Assembly: GCA_937924345.1 (NCBI GenBank)
Contig: CALDTD010000324.1
Span: forward strand, 1 to 5,542
Length of the DNA: 5,542 nucleotides
Direction: 5' to 3'
Source of the DNA: an uncultured Flavobacteriales bacterium
Lineage (GTDB): Bacteria > Bacteroidota > Bacteroidia > Flavobacteriales_D > Parvicellaceae
Shown here one piece after another: positions 1 through 4,995 of this stretch; positions within the stretch are counted from its first letter, which is position 1; every line of letters starts with the position of its first letter. Made by a program: the position numbers and the translations under genes. The notes beneath the pieces were generated by a model. That model was not told where the DNA came from. It saw nothing but the letters and a program-made list of their open reading frames with translations, and did no database searches.

Positions 1-219
1 GCAGATATAAAAGATGAAAAAGGTATTGTTATACGAACTGAAAAAGTATTAGAAGTTGATCCTAGTAAATTTATTTATACACTAATTAACGCTACTAAAG
101 AACAGCAAAAGTTTATAGAAACACTACAAGAAAACAATCAAGAACTGGATAAAAAAGTAACTGAACAGCAAAAACAAATTGATGAATTAAGAATATTGAT
201 TGAATCGCTAAACAAGTAA
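1..219 (+). CDS. C-terminal tail of a coiled-coil protein, possibly an S74/tail-fibre-domain protein (5' partial)
   Basis: The first 72 codons of the window read openly in frame 1 and end with TAA at 217-219; the start lies outside the window. The visible peptide begins ADIKDEKGIVIRTEKVLEVD. From about visible residue 30 onward it is rich in Gln, Glu, Lys and Leu with heptad-like spacing (EQQKFIETLQENNQELDKKV, then EQQKQIDELRILIESLNK), so a C-terminal coiled coil is well supported. A short segment with 'Val-Asp-Pro-x-x-Phe-Ile' followed by a Gln/Glu-rich coiled coil at the extreme C-terminus is typical of Bacteroidota secreted proteins that end in a peptidase S74 (intramolecular chaperone) or tail-fibre-like domain, but the diagnostic part of that domain is not in the window. 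The family assignment is therefore an inference; the coding call is firm. The gene converges on the GH-like gene with no bases between the stop codons. Confidence 0.7.
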   Translation, partial: ADIKDEKGIVIRTEKVLEVDPSKFIYTLINATKEQQKFIETLQENNQELDKKVTEQQKQIDELRILIESLNK

Positions 220-2319
220 TTAATTTGGCTTAATTTTAAAATAAACAATTGGTCTTTCAGCCCCAATTAATTCGGGGTAAGGTATTACTAAACGTCCAAA
301 AAGGTTTGTCTTCATTCTTTTCGCTAATAAATTTTCTCCTGATAAAGGATTATAAAACTGAATTGTAAATCTTTTTAAAAAGCCCATATTCCTTAACTGA
401 ACTTGATGCTCTTTACTGTTAGATTCAATATTTTTTAACTCTTGTAAATAACTTACTACAGAATCGTTTTTACAAAAACAGTCTTTACATGCTTTTTTAG
501 TCGTAAAATAATTGAACGTTTTGTTATTAACCGCTCCTATCGTAATCTTGTTTTTATTACTTAGAGCAAATAGCTCCACCTGTTTTGAGTCTGTGGTCTG
601 ATATTTTACCTCCCAAAAGCTTTTACTTAAGTCTGTTTGTTTCATAAACTGATTTACAAACTTAAAATATCTCCACAGGTGCTCACGGTCTTTATAATTT
701 AACCAAGGCATTGCAACACCAGAAAGCCCCGTAAATGGACTTAACAAAATTGATTGCAACCAAATGGTATTGTTATCGCAATTTCCAAATCCAGAGCCAA
801 TTTCTGAGAGCATAAAAGGCTTCTCTAATTTTACAGAGCGTCTAGAATCTTCTTTTCTTAAAATAGAGTTTGAAATTTGTAACTTTTCAGCCCTGTACTT
901 TTTTAGCTTTTGAGTAAGCCGAGCATATTTATTTTGTTTTTTATCAAACGAATATGCATTATAAGTCGGAAGGTCTATATATGGAGAGTAGTAAGAAAGA
1001 TCTCCACCTTTTATGTCTGGATCGCCGGTATAACTTACAGCAACTGGATGCCGATTGTGCTTTAATTCTAACTTGATAAATTTTGCCATTTCATTTTGCC
1101 AAGCCAAAACAATTCTAGGTACAGAATCTAAATCGGCATAGGGCATTATGACCGTTCCCAAACTTGGACAACCATTCCCTGTATTCTTTAAATTTCCTTG
1201 TTGACCAGCATTATTGATTTCACTTAACAATTCTAGAACTCCTATACTTGTTGAATATCCCCATCTTGCAATAAGGTAACGTAGTTTATGTTTATAATGC
1301 TTTTTTGCTTCTTCATTGGTGAAAAACTCAATCGGATTTTTTAGGTTTAATTCTCGTTTATAGCAAAAACCTTGATCTTTAGTATCTACACAAGTTTTAT
1401 CTGTGTAAACCGAATCTTCGTAAGCTGGCCAATCCCAGTTTGTAATGGTGTAAACGCTTGGATTTTCTAACACACCATGAAGCAATAAATTAAAATGTAT
1501 TTTAAGCCCCTCCTTTTCTGCGGTTTCAACCAACTGATCTAGCTCCCAAGCATTCCCCATTCTCTTGGAGTAATCTCCTAAAGCTTCGAACTCTATATCG
1601 TATGTCCAGGGAGTAAGCAGCATTCTAAAATAGTTGCCGCCATTTTGTTTTAGTTGCGTAATGAGTTTCTGATAATTGATGTAATCTTTATGCGGTAGCG
1701 TTTCTTTAGAATTATACCAAATACTTCCTGGCCATGGTATATTTTGTCCAACAGGAAAAAAAGAAGAGTCACCCAGTTTAAAGTACTGCTTATTCTCTGC
1801 AATTTTTAAAAACCCTTTATTATTTACATTACTATTTACACAATTAAACTTTAAAGTAGATGACCTAAGTGTATCGTTATCAATTATCAAAATTGCTTTA
1901 TAAAACCATTCTCCTGTTTTTTCAGGCGTAAATCTTGCCCTAATATTATAATCAGAACCGACTTTATTTAATCGTTCATTATAGGGAGTATAACTTTCGT
2001 AGTAAAACCCAAATCGTTGTTGAAAATTGATTTTTTCTTCTCCATTTTTTTGCCAAAACAACAGTTGAACATCTAACTGCTCGGGATTAAAAGGATTTAT
2101 TAACTCATTTGATGCTAAATTACTATTTTTCTTATTTACAAAAGCAAATACTTTATTACTTATCTCTATCGGCAAACCAACTCCTAACTCAACCTTTTCA
2201 AATTGTTCAACTTGCGTATTTCTAGAAAAAGGAAAAATCATTTTTACAGAAACAGTTTCTTGCGCCAATACACACCAAGAAAATATAAAAAGTAGAAAAA
2301 CAGGAACAATAATTTTCAT
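220..2319 (-). CDS. Secreted clan GH-A-like (GH5/cellulase-like) TIM-barrel protein with N-terminal DUF5060-like domain
   Basis: This 699-residue protein starts with a Sec signal peptide (MKIIVPVFLLFIFSWCVLA, probable cleavage after Ala19, V-L-A|Q), so it should be periplasmic or exported. Residues about 24-160 look like a beta-sandwich of the DUF5060 type: 'FEKVELGVGLP' near 40-50 and 'RFTPEKTGEWFYKAIL' near 129-144 match the usual pattern of this domain, which precedes cellulase-like barrels. Residues about 170-560 look like a (beta/alpha)8 barrel: 'FFPVGQN' near 187-193, Arg232 in 'NYFRMLLTPW', 'HFNLLLHG' at 275-282, 'LELLSEINN' at 362-370, 'KPFMLSEIG' at 500-508 and 'AMPWLNY' at 536-542. 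By position Glu367 would be the acid/base and Glu506 the nucleophile. The residue before Glu367 is Ser instead of the Asn usual in clan GH-A. The last 125 residues look like a C-terminal beta domain and contain a Cys cluster at 611-616. No type IX sorting domain is evident. The gene follows the rhodanese gene by 7 bp and is probably cotranscribed. Substrate unknown; a retaining glycosidase is likely but unproven. Confidence 0.8.
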   Translation of the reverse strand: MKIIVPVFLLFIFSWCVLAQETVSVKMIFPFSRNTQVEQFEKVELGVGLPIEISNKVFAFVNKKNSNLASNELINPFNPEQLDVQLLFWQKNGEEKINFQQRFGFYYESYTPYNERLNKVGSDYNIRARFTPEKTGEWFYKAILIIDNDTLRSSTLKFNCVNSNVNNKGFLKIAENKQYFKLGDSSFFPVGQNIPWPGSIWYNSKETLPHKDYINYQKLITQLKQNGGNYFRMLLTPWTYDIEFEALGDYSKRMGNAWELDQLVETAEKEGLKIHFNLLLHGVLENPSVYTITNWDWPAYEDSVYTDKTCVDTKDQGFCYKRELNLKNPIEFFTNEEAKKHYKHKLRYLIARWGYSTSIGVLELLSEINNAGQQGNLKNTGNGCPSLGTVIMPYADLDSVPRIVLAWQNEMAKFIKLELKHNRHPVAVSYTGDPDIKGGDLSYYSPYIDLPTYNAYSFDKKQNKYARLTQKLKKYRAEKLQISNSILRKEDSRRSVKLEKPFMLSEIGSGFGNCDNNTIWLQSILLSPFTGLSGVAMPWLNYKDREHLWRYFKFVNQFMKQTDLSKSFWEVKYQTTDSKQVELFALSNKNKITIGAVNNKTFNYFTTKKACKDCFCKNDSVVSYLQELKNIESNSKEHQVQLRNMGFLKRFTIQFYNPLSGENLLAKRMKTNLFGRLVIPYPELIGAERPIVYFKIKPN

Positions 2320-2326
2320 TTGTGAA

Positions 2327-2710
2327 CTAATTATTCTTATTAGACCATGCTAAATAACCTCCTTTTAAATTATAAACTTTAGAAAAGCCGGTTTCACTCA
2401 AAATCTTTGCAGCTTTAGCACTTCTTCCTCCAGATCTACAGAAAACATAAATAGGTAAAGCTTTATCTAACTTTGCAATCTCTGACTTAAAATCTGGACT
2501 AAAATAATCTAGATTTTTAGCTCCTTCTATTGTCCCTTCACTAAACTCATTTGGAGTTCTAACATCTATTAAATGGTATGTAGACTCTTTTTTAAAAGAG
2601 TTAAAAGCGGCTACATCTAAATCTTCAGTGTTACTAGTTTGAGCGTTTGCACATTGTATTGCCATAACTGACCAAAAAAGTAAAATTATTATCAGTAATC
2701 TATTTTTCAT
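2327..2710 (-). CDS. Periplasmic single-domain rhodanese-like protein
   Basis: The protein has 127 residues. An N-terminal signal peptide (hydrophobic stretch about 5-18) ends with A-N-A|Q, giving cleavage after Ala23 and a mature protein of about 104 residues, the normal size of one rhodanese domain. The landmarks are in order: 'YHLIDVRTPNEFSEGTIEGA' at 45-64 (the CH2A region with the D-V-R motif), 'PIYVFCRSGGRS' at 86-97 carrying the catalytic Cys91 at the head of the active-site loop C-R-S-G-G-R-S, and 'GFSKVYNLKGGYLAW' at 108-122 (the C-terminal CH2B-like signature). The active site is intact, so sulfur transfer through a Cys91 persulfide is expected. The physiological donor and acceptor cannot be read from the sequence. 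The gene comes after a probable terminator for rpmF and 7 bp before the GH-like gene. No clear TAnnTTTG box lies between 2711 and 2799, so its promoter is unresolved; it may depend on read-through. Confidence 0.9.
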   Translation of the reverse strand: MKNRLLIIILLFWSVMAIQCANAQTSNTEDLDVAAFNSFKKESTYHLIDVRTPNEFSEGTIEGAKNLDYFSPDFKSEIAKLDKALPIYVFCRSGGRSAKAAKILSETGFSKVYNLKGGYLAWSNKNN

Positions 2711-2743
2711 AACTTTAGAATATTTTTAAAATTCATTAACGAG

Positions 2744-2770
2744 AAAAGCCCACTATAAAATAGCAGGCTA
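2744..2770 (-). terminator. Probable intrinsic terminator downstream of rpmF
   Basis: On the minus strand the sequence AGCC-TG-CTA-TTTTA-TAG-TG-GGCT can fold into a hairpin: AGCC (2766-2769) pairs with GGCT (2747-2750) and CTA pairs with TAG, around a 2x2 internal mismatch and a 5-base loop. It is preceded by an A-rich run and followed by TTTTC. It lies about 30 bp after the rpmF stop codon and before the rhodanese start, where a terminator for the DUF177-rpmF unit would be expected. The stem is short and interrupted and the U-tract is only four bases, so termination may be partial. Confidence 0.5.
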
Positions 2771-2799
2771 ATATTTTTTTTAAAAAAGGATTGAAAAGA

Positions 2800-2994
2800 C
2801 TATGCTTCAGCAACCTCTTTTTCCATCACTACTTTTCCTTTGTAGTATAATTTTCCTTCAGACCAATGTGCTCTGTGGTATAAATGCGCTTCTCCAGTTG
2901 TAGGACAAGTTGCTATTTGCTGAGCAGAAGCTTTATAGTGAGTTCTTCTTTTGTCTCTTCTTGTTTTCGAAATTTTTCGTTTAGGATGTGCCAT
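2800..2994 (-). CDS. rpmF: Large ribosomal subunit protein bL32
   Basis: The protein has 64 residues, normal for bL32. The N-terminus [20 protein letters not shown] is the family hallmark: a basic, extended tail that lies in the 50S subunit. The central part, '[17 protein letters not shown]', holds one cysteine (Cys30), whereas zinc-binding bL32 has two CxxC pairs, so this is the zinc-free (C-) form. To my knowledge this Pro-Thr-Thr-Gly-Glu version is typical of flavobacterial bL32. The C-terminus ([20 protein letters not shown]) is acidic to neutral and alanine-ended as in relatives. The gene follows the DUF177 gene by 17 bp with no promoter-like box between them, so it should be transcribed from the promoter upstream of DUF177. 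The hairpin at 2747-2769 probably ends the transcript. Confidence 0.97.
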   Translation of the reverse strand: MAHPKRKISKTRRDKRRTHYKASAQQIATCPTTGEAHLYHRAHWSEGKLYYKGKVVMEKEVAEA

Positions 2995-3011
2995 GTTATA
3001 TGGTTTTTAAT

Positions 3012-3557
3012 TTATTTATTTTTTAATTTCTTTAATGCATTCCAACGCGGATCTGTTACTTCCTCATCTTCAACATCAATCTCTTCTATATTTGATTCTT
3101 CTACTAATAAGTATTCGTCTAGAACAGCAACAAGACTTTCATCACATTGCCCCTCCTTATGTGTTGTTTTGTTTGGTTTACTAAGATTAATAAACTCAAC
3201 AATAAAAGGAGCAACACTAACTTCAAACTCTGTTGAACTTACAAATGTAATCTCATCATCGAGCTTTAAATCTTCTTCATCTGAAAACTTAAATATTTGG
3301 CGATATTTTTTATCAATCGAAACATTTAACTCTCCTAAACAAATTGCACATTCTGAAACAATTTCACCTTTAATATCGAAATGAGCGACCATCATAGTCT
3401 CTGACTTTTCAATTAATAGCTCGACGATTAAATCGCCTTTCTTTATTTCTGAATACTCAAAAGCACCAAAGAACTTATCCGATATCTTGTAATCGAAATT
3501 ATAGTTTCCTATTTTCATCCCACTAAATGGGATTATATATTCTGCTAATTCTTTCAT
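3012..3557 (-). CDS. DUF177/YceD-family protein (bL32-linked, large-subunit rRNA accumulation)
   Basis: Starting at the ATG at 3557-3555 the protein has 181 residues and begins MKELAEYIIPFSGMKIGNYN. A longer open frame runs up to a TTG at 3581-3579, but that extension would overlap the -7 promoter box TACTTTTG at 3586-3579 and would start at or upstream of the transcription start, so the internal ATG is chosen. DUF177 hallmarks are the C-x-x-C in 'SECAICLGEL' (Cys70 and Cys73 in this numbering), a further Cys138 in 'HKEGQCDESL', a highly acidic stretch at about 151-167 and the C-terminal signature 'DPRWNALKKLKNK'. YceD/DUF177 proteins are almost always encoded directly upstream of rpmF and have been linked to 23S rRNA accumulation in bacteria and plastids; the exact biochemical role is not settled. 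The spacing of 17 bp to rpmF fits that operon. The protein is cytoplasmic with no signal peptide. Confidence 0.93.
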   Translation of the reverse strand: MKELAEYIIPFSGMKIGNYNFDYKISDKFFGAFEYSEIKKGDLIVELLIEKSETMMVAHFDIKGEIVSECAICLGELNVSIDKKYRQIFKFSDEEDLKLDDEITFVSSTEFEVSVAPFIVEFINLSKPNKTTHKEGQCDESLVAVLDEYLLVEESNIEEIDVEDEEVTDPRWNALKKLKNK

Positions 3558-3578
3558 CGTTAAACAAAATTCGGATTG

Positions 3579-3586
3579 CAAAAGTA
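3579..3586 (-). promoter_or_regulatory. Candidate -7 box TACTTTTG for DUF177-rpmF
   Basis: The minus strand reads TACTTTTG, a full match to the Bacteroidota sigma-70-type -7 consensus TAnnTTTG. It ends 21 bases before the chosen ATG of the DUF177 gene, which gives a short leader of roughly 15 bases. No clean -33 TTTG is visible 19-21 bases upstream. The box is covered by one arm of an inverted repeat (3581-3591). Confidence 0.6.
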
Positions 3587-3615
3587 CAAAATAATGTTAA
3601 TAACTTCTGTACTTT
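3581..3615. repeat. Inverted repeat spanning the DUF177-rpmF promoter
   Basis: The plus strand has AAAGTACA at 3581-3588 and TGTACTTT at 3608-3615, a perfect 8-bp inverted repeat. It extends inward to 11 positions with one mismatch (3589/3607, a G-U pair in minus-strand RNA). A second small dyad, GTTA-A-TAAC, sits inside it at 3596-3604. One arm overlaps the -7 box of the DUF177-rpmF promoter. The element also lies 13 bases beyond the stop codon of the secreted-protein gene, and in minus-strand RNA the hairpin would be followed by TTG and would close on a U-rich arm. It may therefore be an operator, a weak terminator of the upstream unit, or both. Confidence 0.5.
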
Positions 3616-3628
3616 CTAATTTCTTTTT

Positions 3629-4057
3629 TTATTCTTCTAAAAAACCTACAATAACTGAGGTACATCCCTGAAACTCTAAAGCATGTTTAGATCCTTCGCC
3701 AGGTGTTATCACTCTAAGAATTAATTGTTGAGTTGAAGGAACTTTAAAATTGAACATATTAGTTCCTTTATCTTTGCTTCTATACATAATATTTCGATCT
3801 CTATCCATAATCTCAAAGGTGACATCCCCTAATTGCTCTTCCGCACATACAAATAATCGATATTTTTGCTTACTATAAAAGCTTAGCATAAGCTCTGCCT
3901 CTTCTCCCCTTGTTAACACTGCTGTATTTAATTGTCCATTAAACTTATACTCACCTAACTCTGGGATACATTTTCTTTTTGTAAATCCTTTGCACTGCGC
4001 ATAACTAAAAAAAGTAATTAGACTTAGAAATACTGAAATTATTATTTTCTTTATCAT
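3629..4057 (-). CDS. Small secreted four-cysteine protein, conserved hypothetical of Bacteroidota
   Basis: The protein has 142 residues. MIKKIIISVFLSLITFFSYA is a clear Sec signal peptide with cleavage after Ala20 (S-Y-A|Q), leaving a mature protein that begins Gln-Cys. The mature part contains four cysteines (Cys22, Cys30, Cys71 and Cys132), enough for two disulfides, and alternating hydrophobic residues that suggest an all-beta fold: 'EAELMLSFYSKQKYRLFVCA', 'DVTFEIMDRDRNIMYRS', 'QQLILRVITPG' and a final 'CTSVIVGFLEE'. From memory this pattern (Cys-Lys-Gly-Phe start, 'NGQLN', 'Y-R-x-x-V-C', 'STQQLI', 'G-C-x-S-V') resembles a widespread uncharacterised flavobacterial family; I know no function for it. 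It lies 3 bp after the lipoprotein stop codon, so the two genes are almost certainly cotranscribed and possibly translationally coupled. It probably acts in the periplasm or at the outer membrane. Confidence 0.85.
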   Translation of the reverse strand: MIKKIIISVFLSLITFFSYAQCKGFTKRKCIPELGEYKFNGQLNTAVLTRGEEAELMLSFYSKQKYRLFVCAEEQLGDVTFEIMDRDRNIMYRSKDKGTNMFNFKVPSTQQLILRVITPGEGSKHALEFQGCTSVIVGFLEE

Positions 4058-4060
4058 AAC

Positions 4061-4939
4061 TTAGCCTACTATTTCTGTTCTTATTTCTTCTACTTTTTCT
4101 ATCAATTCTTCAAGTGTGGCATCAGCTAACTCCAACTTAATAACATTACCTATTACAGCAACTTCATCGTCACTTGATTTTTCATTCATCGTTTTAGTTT
4201 CCTTTATTTGATCAAAAATTTCTTTTAAATCATCCAAATAACCAACAACATCATCTATACCCGACTTACTTTTATAACTCGACACTAAACCAATTAAATT
4301 ATCTAAGGAATATTTTTGCTCTGCTAATCTTTCCTTCATCTCTATATTCTCGGGATTGGTTTTTACAAATTGAACTGCCAAATACAACGATTCTATCCAT
4401 CCACCTGTAACTACTAAAGTAGAAATGTTTTCCCTACCTTGCTCTTTCAAATAAGCATCTAACTCCCAAAAAGTTTCATTTACAATAACCTGCATAGAAT
4501 CTCTATTCTCAACATTGTCCTGAATACGTTCATTAACATCTTCGTTAAAAACCTGTTCTACTCCTAATTTACGCCCTAATTTTGTAACACAACTTAAGTA
4601 AAAAGTAGTTTCTGTTGTTTTATTAAAAACTGTAGCATAGGTTAAATCAGCTCCATAAACTCCCATATTCAACCCTTCCTTAGAAAGAGATTGATAATTC
4701 TCAACATTTAACGGATCATTCGGATAATCAAAAACATACTTAGCACCTGCACGCTTAAGAATACTTACCGTTTCTGTAGGAGAAGGTATATTATATACTA
4801 TATTCTCTATCTGTTCTGAACGTGTTAAGGCTGACTCCTTATTAACCAAAGGAATTCCTTCTTCTTGTTTAGCTTCTTCATTTTCGCAAGAAAACAAAAA
4901 AGGAATGAGGATTACCCCCAAATATTTAATCTGTTTCAT
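4061..4939 (-). CDS. Lipoprotein of unknown function, probably outer membrane
   Basis: The protein has 292 residues. The N-terminus MKQIKYLGVILIPFLFSC carries a lipobox L-F-S-C with the acylated cysteine at position 18, followed by Glu-Asn-Glu-Glu. Acidic residues right after the cysteine resemble the lipoprotein export signal described in Bacteroidota, so surface exposure is possible. The mature part is mostly helical, with conserved-looking blocks 'PSPTETVSILKRAGAKY' (52-68), 'NMGVYGADLTYATVFNKTTE' (91-110) and 'TLVVTGGWIESLYLAVQFV' (174-192), and an acidic C-terminal helix (273-290). The 'P-S-P-x-E' and 'G-V-Y-G-A-D-L' blocks resemble uncharacterised Bacteroidota lipoproteins as I remember them; no catalytic motif is recognisable. 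It starts the unit that includes the secreted four-Cys protein and is divergent from the FtsE-like gene. The next methionine is residue 92, so the ATG at 4939 must be the start. Confidence 0.88.
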   Translation of the reverse strand: MKQIKYLGVILIPFLFSCENEEAKQEEGIPLVNKESALTRSEQIENIVYNIPSPTETVSILKRAGAKYVFDYPNDPLNVENYQSLSKEGLNMGVYGADLTYATVFNKTTETTFYLSCVTKLGRKLGVEQVFNEDVNERIQDNVENRDSMQVIVNETFWELDAYLKEQGRENISTLVVTGGWIESLYLAVQFVKTNPENIEMKERLAEQKYSLDNLIGLVSSYKSKSGIDDVVGYLDDLKEIFDQIKETKTMNEKSSDDEVAVIGNVIKLELADATLEELIEKVEEIRTEIVG

Positions 4940-4943
4940 AGAG

Positions 4944-4951
4944 CAAATATA
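4944..4951 (-). promoter_or_regulatory. Candidate -7 box TATATTTG for the lipoprotein unit
   Basis: The minus strand reads TATATTTG, a full match to TAnnTTTG. It ends only 4 bases before the lipoprotein ATG, so transcription from it would start at or very near the start codon and give a nearly leaderless mRNA. There is no visible -33 TTTG at the right distance. The unusual position lowers confidence, since AT-rich DNA can match this motif by chance. Confidence 0.4.
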
Positions 4952-4967
4952 TAAAGAAATAAAATGT

Positions 4968-4975
4968 TAGCTTTG
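4968..4975 (+). promoter_or_regulatory. Candidate -7 box TAGCTTTG for the FtsE-like gene
   Basis: The plus strand reads TAGCTTTG, a full match to TAnnTTTG, ending 20 bases before the ATG at 4996. This geometry is almost identical to that of the DUF177 promoter (21 bases), which supports it. No clear -33 TTTG is present; that zone is occupied by the oppositely oriented box at 4944-4951. Confidence 0.55.
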
Positions 4976-4995
4976 CCTTATAATGCTGAATAAAA

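Noticed and set aside
220..290. Type IX secretion C-terminal domain on the GH-like protein
   Set aside because: The C-terminus (IGAERPIVYFKIKPN) lacks the usual conserved pattern of a type IX sorting domain, so periplasmic location or another route is assumed.
2636..2660. Possible lipobox in the rhodanese (A-I-Q-C at residues 17-20)
   Set aside because: The residue before the cysteine is Gln, not Gly, Ala or Ser, and a good signal peptidase I site A-N-A|Q follows at 21-24.
2773..2786. T8-9/A6 run between rpmF and the rhodanese gene as a second hairpin or phase-variable tract
   Set aside because: It is AT-only homopolymer next to a better GC-containing hairpin, and it is not in a position where slippage would clearly switch a promoter or frame.
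2884..3384. Plus-strand open frame of 166 codons, Ser- and Phe-rich
   Set aside because: It lies antisense to the well-supported DUF177 and rpmF genes; the Ser/Phe-rich composition is what antisense reading of Glu/Lys/Asp codons gives, and no domain is visible.
3985..4005. Possible lipobox in the small secreted protein (Y-A-Q-C at residues 19-22)
   Set aside because: Gln precedes the cysteine and S-Y-A|Q is a standard signal peptidase I site; the Cys is more likely part of a disulfide.
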